Shown piece after piece: positions 9,056-18,603 of a stretch of 64,000 nt of DNA (the stretch's first letter is position 1; each line of letters opens with the position of its first letter). The stretch lies in assembly GCF_001276715.1 (NCBI RefSeq), contig NZ_LIUQ01000029.1:1-64000 (forward strand), written 5' to 3'. The stretch is from Planktothricoides sp. SR001 (lineage in GTDB: Bacteria > Cyanobacteriota > Cyanobacteriia > Cyanobacteriales > Laspinemataceae). The translations under genes and the position numbers were made by a program. The notes beneath the pieces were generated by a model that ran no database searches, had not been told where the DNA came from, and was given only the letters and a program-made list of their open reading frames with translations.

Positions 9056-9796
9056 TTAATGCCCTAATGTAATAATTGCTTTCCAGGCAAACTGGGGCAA
9101 CACCAACATTCGGCGCCAACGCCAAGGTTCTTGATACAAACGATAAGCCCATTCCAAGTGTAACTTATGAGTCCACAAAGGTGCCCTAGCTTTCGTCCCC
9201 GCCCAAATATCAAAACTACCACCAACCCCGATCCAAATTGATTCGGGACAGAGGTGACGGTGTTCGGCAATCCAAAATTCTTGCCTGGGTACTCCCAACC
9301 CGACTAAAATCAATCGAGGTTGCAATTTTTGCAAATTAGCTAACAAATTTGCCTCGATTTCTGGAGTTAAATAACCATGTTCAGTCCCCGCTATTTTTAA
9401 ATCTGGTAATTTTTGTTGCCAAGACTCTGCGGCTTTGGCTGAAATACCCGGTTTTGCCCCAAAGAAAAACACCGAACAACTATCTGATTGCTTGGCAGCA
9501 ATTTCTATCATTGACTCTGCCAGTTCAATGCCGGGACAACGTTTCACTTTTAAGCCTCGCAGCCATAGATAAAATACAATACCGGCGCCGTCAGGAACCA
9601 CTAATTCCGCTTGGCGAATAATATCCCCAAAAGCTGGATTTTCCTGGGCTTGCATCGAGATTTCTGGGTTCAGTGTCACCACATGAGTTCCCTTTTTTTG
9701 TTCACTTCGTTCCGTCAACCAGCCTACATAGTCGTCTAATAAGTGAACGGGTAAGCCGAATACAGAAGATTTTGTGGTTATTGCTGCTTGTGACAT
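9056..9796 (-). CDS. WecB/TagA/CpsF-type glycosyltransferase (GT26)
   Basis: The 246-residue product has the usual length for the WecG/TagA/CpsF family. Landmarks are VTLNPEISMQA, VPDGAGIV, RCPGIELAESM, VFFFGAKPG, LVGLGVPRQEFWI and GVGGSFDIWAG. These enzymes transfer UDP-linked N-acetylmannosamine-type sugars to a lipid-linked acceptor on the cytoplasmic face of the membrane. ATG at 9796 directly precedes the conserved domain. The gene stands alone and the GT2 gene is 2 kb away, so a link in surface-glycan synthesis is only suggestive. Confidence 0.9.
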   Translation of the reverse strand: MSQAAITTKSSVFGLPVHLLDDYVGWLTERSEQKKGTHVVTLNPEISMQAQENPAFGDIIRQAELVVPDGAGIVFYLWLRGLKVKRCPGIELAESMIEIAAKQSDSCSVFFFGAKPGISAKAAESWQQKLPDLKIAGTEHGYLTPEIEANLLANLQKLQPRLILVGLGVPRQEFWIAEHRHLCPESIWIGVGGSFDIWAGTKARAPLWTHKLHLEWAYRLYQEPWRWRRMLVLPQFAWKAIITLGH

Positions 9797-9876
9797 TTCT
9801 CAGAAGGTCTTGGTTTGGGTTGCCGATCTATTTTATAATAATACGGTAAAGCAGATTGACTTTTTTAGATTATTTT

Positions 9877-10859
9877 TTATATGTTTTCAACAGGGAAAAG
9901 TTCAGCCGCTTTTTTAATATCCTGATTTCCTAACTTGGGTTTTCCCACTTTTTTATAAGCCGAACCTCGAAAGTAGTAAGCTTCTCCTTTGTTAGCATCT
10001 TGTTTAATGATTTGGGTAAAATCCTCAATAGCTTGAGGATAATTTTTGTTTTGATAGTGAATCAGACCTCGCCAAAAAAATGTTTCAATTCAGGATTTTG
10101 GTAAATTGCTTCGTGATAATCTGTTAGGGCATTTTGGTAATTTTTTAACTGATAGTAAGCTTTCCCTCTGCCTAGATAAGCTTCAGCATAGACAGCATTA
10201 ATCCGAATCGCTTGATTGTAATTCTGGATAGCGCTTTGGTAATCCTCACAGTTATAGGATTCGATACCTTTTTGATAATAATCTTGGGAACGTTTCACCG
10301 CACGAGCAATTAAAGGATTTTCTTGTTCTAAACCTTCTATAGACAATTTACCCTCGTTATATTGTTTATAATGTCTCGATCGTGTTTTAATTATCCATAC
10401 ACCTTTGGTGAGGTCTAACTTGTTAAGGGTTGTCTTAGCTCGTTCTAACTGATGTGCCGGAATAGCCTCAGTCCCAACTAACTGTAAAGAAGGTAACAAA
10501 ATTTCAAACCAATCATCTTCTACCTCAAAAGGATCCAGTATTTGATCCTGTTCTAAATCACTTTTATATTGATTCAGTTTATCCGAAGCATATCGATAGT
10601 TCGACCATTCATAGGCTTGATTAGGATGCTTTGTTTTGCTTAAATAATGATCCACTACTCCTGAGAAAGGTTGAATGCAAGCATAAGCGCAAAAACCGTT
10701 AAATCCATCAGCTAATTGGTTTATACACTTTGTCCAATAAGTGTGATTTTTAAAGCTAATTTTTTTGAGATGAATATTTCCGGCTAACCAAGCATTTCCT
10801 GGCTGTCGCACTTTGGCATCAAAATCATCGGGTTCTGGCGGTCTTTGAAATCGCATCAT
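9877..10859 (-). pseudogene. HNH nuclease-TPR protein (PtuB-like), frameshifted
   Basis: The intact frame (10859 to 10062) gives 265 residues. Residues about 50-111 carry an HNH-type core as in PtuB-like nucleases: CAYAC (57-61), VDHYLSKTKHPNQAYEWSN with Asp-His at 70-71 and Asn87, then LNQYK and ILDPF. TPR repeats start near 205. The frame ends at LKHFFGEV*, at a run of seven A residues (10074-10080). In the next frame the TPR continues (WRGLIHYQNKNYPQAIEDF) to a stop at 9877, about 65 more residues. One base change in the homopolymer would join both parts. It could be a real mutation, phase variation or a sequencing error. It lies 42 bp downstream of the ATPase gene. Confidence 0.65.
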
Positions 10860-10901
10860 AGTGACTATTTTTTTCCGATCACAATCTATTGAGTCAATGG
10901 A

Positions 10902-12191
10902 CTATTTTTTTATTTTAACAGTCCATCGATCCCAAAACTCATCAATATCTGTCAACACTCTAAGCAATTCTTGGTGAATTTGCTCTTTAGTTTGCAAATT
11001 TTCTGGGAAAGTATCTAAACTTTCACCGCGCATCAAAGCGTTAGCAGCTTTAATCGCTATTTCTGCTTCACGAGAACGGGCTTGTTCTAGCCCGAAAATG
11101 GGTGAAGTTAACCAACCGACCGCATCTCCATGTTTTGCCCAAGGTAGTTCTCTGAGGGTGACATTGCTATTCTTTAATTCAAATAAGAAAAGTTGGTCTT
11201 GGTTCTCATCAAAATCAGGTTCTATTGAAGCGAGCACTAAAGGGGAATGAGTTGTGGCAATGATTTGAGTTTTCATGGTTGCTTGGAGGGCTTTGGGCAC
11301 TGCCAAAAGCGCAGGCAAAATAGACCGCTGCCACTGGGGATGTAAATGGGCTTCTACTTCATCAATTAGCAAGACTAAGCGATCGCATGGATCTTGATTT
11401 TTGAAGTCCGATGCTTGCTGGTGTTCATACCATGTCCAAACTAATAAATAGGCGATCGCTAAAATGCGTTTAATTCCGGCTGAAGCATGGATGACAGGAA
11501 CAGTTCCGTAGGGAAGTTCCAAAGTAGGAATATCTCTAACATCCTGGGTTGAAACCCTTGTCGGTTTTCCCGGTTTCATCCATTCATCTCGATGAGGTGC
11601 CAGCTTTTCTATGACCTGACATAAAACTCTAAACGGTGAGGTTTCATTTTGCTCCGGTTGGTTTTGCCAGCTAACCCAATCTCGCAGCAAACCATTACAG
11701 AGAACTTTACCATTTTCTTCTAGCCCATTCCAGAGTTGATCCGCAGTAAATTGATAAGCATCTAATCGATCGTTTATACTTGCATCTATTTCTTCATCGT
11801 CCCATTGTTCCCAATAATTCCGCGCCGTATCCCAAACCGAATATTCACCTTCGGTGCCGATATAAATGACCAAACCAGGGTGCGATCGCTTACCCCGAAA
11901 TTTTGACCATTCTTGCCGCTGCCACTTAAATTTACTGGTTATCAGTTGTGCTGTGTCACTATCTATAACATTGTCCTGAATTAAATATTTTATTTCCGGT
12001 TCAAATCCTTTTTCTCTGCGAGGCAAAAGAGGTTTTTGTACCCAAGTTTCTGTTAAAGCTCTCCAAGTAATTTCTAACAAAAAAGTCTTACCGAGGCCAT
12101 TATCCCCTGTAAATATATTGAGTCTGTCCGCTAACTCAATATCGAATTGCGGTGCAGGGCCGACATATTTTAGATGTAGTTCTTTGAGCAT
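10902..12191 (-). CDS. SMC/RecF-like AAA ATPase (PtuA-like, candidate defence ATPase)
   Basis: The 429-residue product has Walker A GDNGLGKT at 29-36, an ABC-type signature region HASAGIKRIL near 235-243, Walker B LVLLIDEVEAHLHP at 272-285 and the switch ATTHS at 312-316. This is the RecF/AAA_15-AAA_21 pattern of overcoming-lysogenization-defect (OLD)-like and PtuA ATPases. The central domain is an insertion rather than long SMC coiled coils. The next gene on the same strand encodes an HNH nuclease-like protein, the ATPase-then-HNH order of Septu and of retron effector modules. No reverse transcriptase is nearby. Assignment to an anti-phage system is inference. Confidence 0.85.
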   Translation of the reverse strand: MLKELHLKYVGPAPQFDIELADRLNIFTGDNGLGKTFLLEITWRALTETWVQKPLLPRREKGFEPEIKYLIQDNVIDSDTAQLITSKFKWQRQEWSKFRGKRSHPGLVIYIGTEGEYSVWDTARNYWEQWDDEEIDASINDRLDAYQFTADQLWNGLEENGKVLCNGLLRDWVSWQNQPEQNETSPFRVLCQVIEKLAPHRDEWMKPGKPTRVSTQDVRDIPTLELPYGTVPVIHASAGIKRILAIAYLLVWTWYEHQQASDFKNQDPCDRLVLLIDEVEAHLHPQWQRSILPALLAVPKALQATMKTQIIATTHSPLVLASIEPDFDENQDQLFLFELKNSNVTLRELPWAKHGDAVGWLTSPIFGLEQARSREAEIAIKAANALMRGESLDTFPENLQTKEQIHQELLRVLTDIDEFWDRWTVKIKK

Positions 12192-12512
12192 TTTTTCACC
12201 GGATGCAATAATTGCGGTTTCAAGTTGGACTTTAGTTATTGTTTGTTGGACGCGATCGCCTTGTCTAGTTTAGCTTATTTTCTGGCAATTTTTACCATTG
12301 ATCCACAAGATTACAATAACTCAGAAAATTCGGCAGACAATTGAGGTGGTCTCGGTGCGTTACACTACGCTTCGCTGCGTTAACGCACCCTACCATGACT
12401 TCTAGCAGCAGAAACCGGGTTTCTTCAAGAAACCCGGTTTCTTGGTTGATTTGGGTGGAATTAGTTATGATAAATTTATCAAAATAATATAGATAATCTC
12501 AAGGAAAGAGCA
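12192..12512. other. Gap with interspersed repeats
   Basis: No gene. An imperfect palindrome around gtgcgttacactacgcttc (12355-12394) is followed by an aaaccgggtttctt/aagaaacccggttt hairpin (12410-12442). A promoter for the DUF29 gene may lie in tgataaatttatcaaaataatatagat at 12466-12492. Confidence 0.6.
12410..12442. repeat. Palindromic aaaccgggtttct interspersed repeat
   Basis: Inverted copies gaaaccgggtttctt and aagaaacccggtttc are separated by only a few bases. The same repeat occurs near 726-797, 19303-19400, 23736-23895, 24890-24900 and 28017-28045, making it one of the main repeat families of the window. Confidence 0.85.
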
Positions 12513-12968
12513 ATGCTGACTAAACAAGATTGGGAATGGTTAGCCACCGGATCGGAATATCAGATGGTTGTAACTATCCAGCAACTATTACAGGAGAATC
12601 AAGTTATGGAAGCAAGTGAAGGACTTTACGCATTAATTGAATCTATGGGAAAATCTAAAAGGTTAGCACTGAGAAGCCAATTAATTCGCTTAATGCTTCA
12701 CATCATTAAATGGAAATGCCAACCGCAAAAACGCACTTCTAGCTGGGCGATTAGCATTTTGTCTTCCCGTCGAGAAATAGAGGATATTCAAGAAGAAGTT
12801 CCTAGGTTAAACAGAGATTTTATAGAGTCGATTTGGGATAAATTTTTTCAATCTGCCGTCAAAGAGGCTCAAATAGAAATGAGGAAATTTAAATGTGAGT
12901 TAACTTGCCTTTCTTGGTCAGAGGTTTTTGAAGATGAATATCTTTTATCTGGTGATGAAGATGATTAA
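12513..12968 (+). CDS. DUF29 family protein
   Basis: The 151-residue product follows the DUF29 pattern: W-x-x-L near the N-terminus, an LIESMGKSKRLALRSQLIRL helix, LMLHIIKWKCQP, SWAISILSSRREI and a closing acidic helix. DUF29 proteins are abundant in cyanobacteria and have no established function. The start has aaggaaagagc upstream of ATG. The gene is flanked by repeats on both sides and stands alone. Confidence 0.85.
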   Translation: MLTKQDWEWLATGSEYQMVVTIQQLLQENQVMEASEGLYALIESMGKSKRLALRSQLIRLMLHIIKWKCQPQKRTSSWAISILSSRREIEDIQEEVPRLNRDFIESIWDKFFQSAVKEAQIEMRKFKCELTCLSWSEVFEDEYLLSGDEDD

Positions 12969-13414
12969 ATAGTGAATTGTAGGTTGGGTTAAGGAACGCA
13001 ACCCAACATAAGAAAAAGGATTTTGTTGGGTTTCCTTTCGTCAACCCAACCTACGGGCTATAACTTTGTCTATTTGTAGGTTGGGTTAAGGAACGCAACC
13101 CAACATAAAAAAAGGATTTTGTTGGGTTTCCTATCGTCAACCCAACCTACGGGCTATATATTTATTTCAATTAAGATTAATACAAGTATGTAGGGGCGCA
13201 AGCATTGCGCCCCTACAGCAAATCAAGATATATTGTAGGGGCGCAATGCTTGCGCCCCTGATGTTTTGTCTCAAGCACAATTGAAATGACTATAACTATG
13301 TTGACGGGCGATCGCTCATCGAAGTCATGGTGCGAATTTTTTCCCTTATGGATAGATTAATCTAAATTAAAAGAACAGCTTAAATGTTTAGTAGCGAAAG
13401 ACTGGAAATAAAAG
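12969..13414. repeat. Repeat cluster: duplicated 'guaggttgggtt' palindromes and hairpins
   Basis: No gene. Two near-identical copies of an imperfect palindrome bounded by gtaggttgggtt and aacccaacctac occupy about 12980-13062 and 13076-13150. Two more hairpins follow: 13190-13216 (gtaggggcgcaa / ttgcgcccctac, 12-bp stem) and 13235-13260 (aggggcgca / tgcgcccct), which carry the same family in mirrored order. Confidence 0.85.
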
Positions 13415-14584
13415 ATGAGTCTTACATATTTAGATTTTTTTAGTGGCGCCGGAGGCTGGGCTTGTGGTTTAGAAATGGCTGGCTTAAAACACGCTGGTTC
13501 TTATGAGATTAATGAGTCAGCTTGTAGAACCGCTGGCGCTAATTTAGGCAAGGCTGTATTTTGTGTAAATTTACGAAAATTTATCGACACTTTAGATGGC
13601 AAATATCCCCAACCAGACCTGATTGTCGGCAGTCCCCCCTGTCAAGGTTTCAGTAATGAGGGATATAAAAGAAAAGAAGACCCTCGCAATAGTCTAGTTT
13701 GGACTTACTTAGATATTGTGGAAAAACTTGCACCAAAAGTTTGGATATTTGAAAATGTTCCTGGATTTCAACGGTTATATAATGGTAGCTACTATGAAGA
13801 ATTCACCGAACGGCTGAATTCCATGTCTTACTATTGGCATACTTTTTTACTTGATGCCAGTCAATACGGGGTTCCCCAAAAAAGAATTCGTTTTTTTGCG
13901 ATCGCTGCTAAAGATTTTCAGCCAGAAAAACCTGAACCCACCCATTCAATCAACCGAGAAATCTACGGCACCGCAGAAGCAATTTCTCTTTGGGAAGCGA
14001 TCGCCGATTTACCCAAAGTGGGAATTGGGGAAAAAGTGGGTATTTTTGATTATGATAAATTGCCGGAATGTGGCTATCAATCTTGGGTCAGAGAAGGAAG
14101 TCACCGATTAGAAAACCATACCACCCAAAAGCACAGTCAACGAGTCTTAGAAAAAATTAGTGCTGTGCCCATTGGAGGCGGTATGGAATCCTTGGTTGGT
14201 AAATATCAAGAGAATAAAGTTGCCTATTGTGGAGGATATCGTAGAGCACTGAAAGAACAGCCTTCTTATACAGCGTATTGGACGCGGGGGATGACTTCAA
14301 TTCATCCCGAAGAAAATCGATTTTTGTCCCCTAGGGAATGTGCCCGGATCCAGTCATTTCCCGATCGCTTCATTTTTCACGGCACGACTATCGAAAACTA
14401 TACCCAAATTTGCAATGCAGTTCCTCCCTTGGTTGCGAGAGCTTATGGGAGATATTTGTTAAAAGTATTGCTGGGTCAAGAAATTCCGGCAATTCCTTGG
14501 GACTGTAGTCACAAAACCTCAAATCAATTGGTGGCTTTATCCAAAAAAGAACAAAATCCGATTCAGCTTCGGTTGCCTATTTAG
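13415..14584 (+). CDS. DNA (cytosine-5-)-methyltransferase
   Basis: The 389-residue product carries the ordered C5-MTase motifs: I DFFSGAGGWACG (7-18), IV GSPPCQGFS with catalytic Cys76, VI ENVPGF (113-118), VIII QYGVPQKRIRFF (150-161), IX RECARIQSFPDRF, and X ICNAVPPLVARAYG. It methylates C5 of cytosine in double-stranded DNA. The recognition sequence is set by the variable region between VIII and IX and cannot be read here. No restriction endonuclease gene is adjacent, so it appears to be an orphan methylase or an eroded restriction-modification system. ATG at 13415 has ggaaataaaag upstream. Confidence 0.95.
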   Translation: MSLTYLDFFSGAGGWACGLEMAGLKHAGSYEINESACRTAGANLGKAVFCVNLRKFIDTLDGKYPQPDLIVGSPPCQGFSNEGYKRKEDPRNSLVWTYLDIVEKLAPKVWIFENVPGFQRLYNGSYYEEFTERLNSMSYYWHTFLLDASQYGVPQKRIRFFAIAAKDFQPEKPEPTHSINREIYGTAEAISLWEAIADLPKVGIGEKVGIFDYDKLPECGYQSWVREGSHRLENHTTQKHSQRVLEKISAVPIGGGMESLVGKYQENKVAYCGGYRRALKEQPSYTAYWTRGMTSIHPEENRFLSPRECARIQSFPDRFIFHGTTIENYTQICNAVPPLVARAYGRYLLKVLLGQEIPAIPWDCSHKTSNQLVALSKKEQNPIQLRLPI

Positions 14585-15333
14585 CCACTGATGACGGTTT
14601 TTTCCAACTTTTATCTAGTCCATATAGGAGAGACTACGCTTGACGGAACCATCGCTATATAATTCCATTGGCACCAGTTCGGTTTTGCCATATTTTTTGA
14701 GCTTGGAATAGACGATTTTCACAAAAGATGGTTGTTTTTTATTGGTAATATTAGACATAAAAGTTACCTCTGGGATAATTTATCTGGCAATAGCATCCCG
14801 GTTCTGACTAATTTATGGAAAAAAATTTTTAGGTTATGGTTATCTAATGTGCTTTCTATCGATATAAAGAAGGGTTTTTTGACTTTTTGGGCTTTATAGC
14901 ATCTATGAAAACACAATTTATGAAAACCATGTTGCCAATTTGGCAGAAATTGGCAGAAAATAGAGACTGATTGACTCACACCGGGCTTACTTTGTCATTA
15001 AAGTTTGACAATTAAGCCAAACATTTCCTCGGTTGAGATTTGCGGCACCGGGAAAGCTAAGATTTTGCTATTTGATGACACGATTTTCAGCCCCGCACCA
15101 ACTGCTCAGGATAATTTTGACTTTTTCCAGGATTTTTTAGATTTTTGTATCAACTCAGACTGAATCGGCTAACGGTTAGGTTTTCTCAACCAGATTTACT
15201 GAGGATGAATCGGGGTTTCCCTAAATTATTTGGCTGAAAAAAAAGCGATCGCGGTTGGCGGAAGATTAACGACCCAACCTTGCTATAATCCATGCTGAAA
15301 TCATCGGAAATGATTAATGGTTGATTCATTAAT
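14585..15333. other. Gap with one small ORF candidate
   Basis: Bases 14615-14758 (minus) hold a plausible 47-residue ORF listed separately. A weaker plus-strand frame at 15005-15163 (TTG start, 52 residues ending DFFQDFLDFCINSD) has ordinary composition but no clear ribosome site. Otherwise the stretch is AT-rich and I see nothing else. Confidence 0.4.
14615..14758 (-). CDS. Small basic protein, 47 aa
   Basis: ATG at 14758 is preceded on the minus strand by cagaggtaactttt, a good Shine-Dalgarno (agagg) at proper spacing. The product, MSNITNKKQPSFVKIVYSKL followed by KKYGKTELVPMELYSDGSVKRSLSYMD, is soluble, basic and well balanced in composition. I do not recognise a family. It lies tail-to-tail with the methyltransferase gene. 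Confidence 0.45.
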   Translation of the reverse strand: MSNITNKKQPSFVKIVYSKLKKYGKTELVPMELYSDGSVKRSLSYMD

Positions 15334-18300
15334 ATGTCCAAAATCACCAATCAGACTAAAACGCCCTTAGAGACTTACTACAAACAAATTCACACGGTGA
15401 TTCTCTCTCGGCAAAACCCCATTACCGGATTATTGCCCGCGTCCACTGCGGTAAATGCTCACGGTGACTATACCGATGCCTGGGTGCGAGACAATGTATA
15501 TAGTATTCTCGCGGTTTGGGCTTTGGCTTTGGCTTATCGGAAAATTGATGCCTTTGACCAGCGCACTTTTGAACTAGAACATAGCACGATTAAGCTGATG
15601 CGCGGGTTACTTTATTCTATGATGCGTCAAGCGGATAAAGTGGAAAAATTTAAGCGCACTCAATCGCCCTTGGATGCGTTACACGCCAAATATGATACGA
15701 AAACCGGCGATACTGTCGTGGGGGATGACCAGTGGGGGCATTTACAACTAGATGCTACCTCGATTTTTGTGCTGATGTTGGCCCAAATGACTGCTTCCGG
15801 TTTGACGATTATCTATAGTCAGGATGAAGTTAACTTTATCCAAAATTTGGTTTATTACATTAGTCGCACTTACCGGACTCCCGATTATGGGATTTGGGAA
15901 CGCGGTAATAAGATTAATCATGGCGACCCCGAACTGAATGCGAGTTCGATCGGTATGGCGAAAGCGGCTTTGGAAGCTATTAATGGGTTAAATTTGTTTG
16001 GGGTACGCGGTGGCCCTGCGTCGGTGATTCACGTTTTGCCCGATGAAATTGCCCATTGTCGGATTACCTTAGAATCCCTGTTGCCCAGAGAGTCGAGCTC
16101 TAAGGAAGTGGATGCGGCGATTTTGAGCATTATCGGCTTTCCGGCTTTTGCGATCGCAGACCAAGAATTAGTCGATCGCACCCGTAAGACGATTATCGAC
16201 AAACTCCAAGGGCGATATGGTTGTAAGCGGTTTCTGCGGGACGGCCATCAAACGGTTTTGGAAGATACCAGCCGCTTGCATTATGAACCCTGGGAACTGA
16301 AACAGTTTGAACATATTGAATGCGAATGGCCGCTATTTTTTACTTATTTATATCTTGATGGGCTATTTCGCCAAGATGCTCAACAAATTGCCGAATATCG
16401 CGATCGCCTAGAATCTATCCTGGTGGAACAAAATGGCTGGGGCTTATTGCCAGAGTTGTACTATGTCCCGGAAGAGGCGATCGAAGCGGAACGGCAAAAC
16501 CCCCACAGTCAAACCCGCAAACCCAATGAAAATATCCCCCTAGTTTGGGCGCAAAGCTTATATCTGGTCGGTCAACTCCTGGACGACGGCTGGATCGCTT
16601 TGGGAGATATTGACCCCCTCGGTCGTCACCGGCAACCCCACTATCTCAAAGGACAGCGGCAACAACCCGTGGTGCAAATTGCCCTGTTAGCAGAAGATGA
16701 AGAGTTACAAGGGAAACTCGCTACCTACGGCATTGCCACCCAAACCCCCGGTCAAATTGCCCCCATGCAAGTCAGACAAGCCCGCGAACTGGCTACAGTT
16801 TATAAAGAAATTGGCTTGAATAAAAAATTAGGGCTCACCGGCAGACCCATGCGACGGTTGCGGAGTTTGATGACTTCCCGCATTTTCCGCATTTGCGGCG
16901 AAGTGATGGTATTTTTGCCCGCATTTTTGGATCAGCAGGAGTTCTATCAAACTCTCGATTATCATTTTTTGGTGGCATATATTAAGAGTGAATTAGCCTA
17001 TATCGATCGCCATTGGCGGGGTTTAGGCCGACCTACGATGACCCTATTGCTAACTCATACGATGTTAGAACCTTCGGGGGCGAATTCAGAAATTTTGCCG
17101 CCTTTATTAGAGTTGATGCAGGAATTTCGCGAAGGGAAATGTGGGGATGTCAAGGTAAAACTTGGTTCATTAAATGAATTTATGCTCACTTCCGCGATCG
17201 AACGGATTGATTTCCTGCGAGAAGTGAAATTTCCCCAAGCCCCGGTACGCAATGCGGAATCTTTATTAGTGCGCGGTTCTAGTCAGAAACGCTACTTATG
17301 GAACAAGCCGAAAAAAAATCGCGCCCTCAGCAATATTCAGGAGTTTTCCTTAGAATGTGAGACGGATCTAAAATTATTAATCGCCAAACTCAGAGAGTCA
17401 GAAAACCTCTATGAACAAGTGGAGTTATTACATATCCTGACTCGCTTAGAAGGGTTAGAATTTGATACAGGAATTGGCGGCCCTGGAGAACCAGTCCGAG
17501 TTAGAACTTTACTGGATCAAGTATATGCCCAAGCGTCTCAATTGAGGTTATGGGCAGTGGTGCGCTATGCCGCTGGTTTGCTGAATAAAGTAGATATTAG
17601 TTTGTCTGATGCGGTGACGGATATTTTAGTCCGACAAAAACAAATTACTGTGGGTCGGGCTTATTCTAGCGGGTCGTTGATTAATCGCCCTATGTCCCAG
17701 CAAAAGATTATGCAAAAAATTCGCGAGTTCTGTCGGGAAGATATCCGCGATCGCGCCTTAACTCAGGAAATTTTAATTTATCTGAGTACATTAATTAAAT
17801 CCGATCCAAAACTGCTGAAAGGCTTTGTCACCTTGCGCGTCGGTTATTTAATTCTCCTGTTAGTTAGCGAACTGGCATTAGAGTTAAATCTGACTCAAGA
17901 TGAAGCTTATGAAGCCTTGATGAAATTATCTCCTTTTGAGATTAAAACTCGCTTGCGTCAAGTCCTGGAAGAATATGCGGGCATGAATCAAGTGTTGCAA
18001 CGACAAGAGTCGATTGCTTTGCGGAAACAAGCCAAAGAAATTGATTGGGTGGTCTTGTCTGGGGAGAAAAAAGAACCGGAAAAACCCAAAGAAGGTTGGC
18101 GACGCAAACGTCAATTAGATGGTTCTTTAAACCGCATGATACCGGATTTTTATCCCCGGGTTTGGAAGTTGATGCAACATTGCAAAGGCTTGGTGATTGG
18201 GGATAAGCTGGAACGGCGCAATCGCTTGGATAGTGAGTTAATTTTGTCAGAAATGACCCAAGGAGAGAAGAATTTTGATCTGAAAGTTGAGCATTTACTG

Positions 18301-18603
18301 AATAAGATTGATGCGCCGGAATACCGTCAGCTTAATGTGGAAGCATTGATCGAGTTGTCCAATATCTGCGATCGCAACCCAGAATTACAAATTGAGCAAT
18401 ATTTAGTGCTCGATGTAATTATCGGTCACGCAGTGCGTCAAGGGTGGTTAGAAAAGTATCCCGAACGGGCGGATAAATATGATGAAGACAAGCAAAAAGC
18501 CTGGGATAAATTTTATGACACTTCCCCTTATGTTTGCGCGGGATATATTGTCAAAGCTTTCCGCTTCTTAACGGAAGTTGGCGAAGATTTAACCGCTGCT
18601 TAG
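15334..18603 (+). CDS. GH15-like / phosphorylase b kinase alpha-beta subunit homologue
   Basis: The 1089-residue product has an (alpha/alpha)6 glucoamylase-like N-terminal half with ASTAVNAHGDYTDAWVRDNV, GDDQWGHLQLDATS, YGIWERG and WELKQFEHIECEWPLFF, the pattern shared by GH15 enzymes and eukaryotic phosphorylase kinase alpha/beta subunits. The C-terminal half (about 620-1089) is all-helical and matches the PHK regulatory-subunit type rather than a catalytic module. Cyanobacteria have such homologues, usually annotated as GH15. The role is likely in glycogen metabolism, but whether it hydrolyses or only binds glucan is unknown. A single large ORF with its own promoter region and no frameshift. 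Confidence 0.8.
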   Translation: MSKITNQTKTPLETYYKQIHTVILSRQNPITGLLPASTAVNAHGDYTDAWVRDNVYSILAVWALALAYRKIDAFDQRTFELEHSTIKLMRGLLYSMMRQADKVEKFKRTQSPLDALHAKYDTKTGDTVVGDDQWGHLQLDATSIFVLMLAQMTASGLTIIYSQDEVNFIQNLVYYISRTYRTPDYGIWERGNKINHGDPELNASSIGMAKAALEAINGLNLFGVRGGPASVIHVLPDEIAHCRITLESLLPRESSSKEVDAAILSIIGFPAFAIADQELVDRTRKTIIDKLQGRYGCKRFLRDGHQTVLEDTSRLHYEPWELKQFEHIECEWPLFFTYLYLDGLFRQDAQQIAEYRDRLESILVEQNGWGLLPELYYVPEEAIEAERQNPHSQTRKPNENIPLVWAQSLYLVGQLLDDGWIALGDIDPLGRHRQPHYLKGQRQQPVVQIALLAEDEELQGKLATYGIATQTPGQIAPMQVRQARELATVYKEIGLNKKLGLTGRPMRRLRSLMTSRIFRICGEVMVFLPAFLDQQEFYQTLDYHFLVAYIKSELAYIDRHWRGLGRPTMTLLLTHTMLEPSGANSEILPPLLELMQEFREGKCGDVKVKLGSLNEFMLTSAIERIDFLREVKFPQAPVRNAESLLVRGSSQKRYLWNKPKKNRALSNIQEFSLECETDLKLLIAKLRESENLYEQVELLHILTRLEGLEFDTGIGGPGEPVRVRTLLDQVYAQASQLRLWAVVRYAAGLLNKVDISLSDAVTDILVRQKQITVGRAYSSGSLINRPMSQQKIMQKIREFCREDIRDRALTQEILIYLSTLIKSDPKLLKGFVTLRVGYLILLLVSELALELNLTQDEAYEALMKLSPFEIKTRLRQVLEEYAGMNQVLQRQESIALRKQAKEIDWVVLSGEKKEPEKPKEGWRRKRQLDGSLNRMIPDFYPRVWKLMQHCKGLVIGDKLERRNRLDSELILSEMTQGEKNFDLKVEHLLNKIDAPEYRQLNVEALIELSNICDRNPELQIEQYLVLDVIIGHAVRQGWLEKYPERADKYDEDKQKAWDKFYDTSPYVCAGYIVKAFRFLTEVGEDLTAA

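Noticed and set aside
9056-9270. Alternative frame inside the WecB-like gene
   Set aside because: Shadow of a fully conserved coding gene.
10902-12191. Retron effector ATPase
   Set aside because: No reverse transcriptase or msr-msd-like sequence nearby.
13415-14584. Restriction-modification system
   Set aside because: No restriction nuclease, specificity subunit or Vsr-like gene is found next to the methyltransferase.
14764-14979. 71-residue minus-strand ORF
   Set aside because: Odd composition (many Phe, Cys and His), no ribosome site and no resemblance to a family. The better small ORF is 14615-14758.
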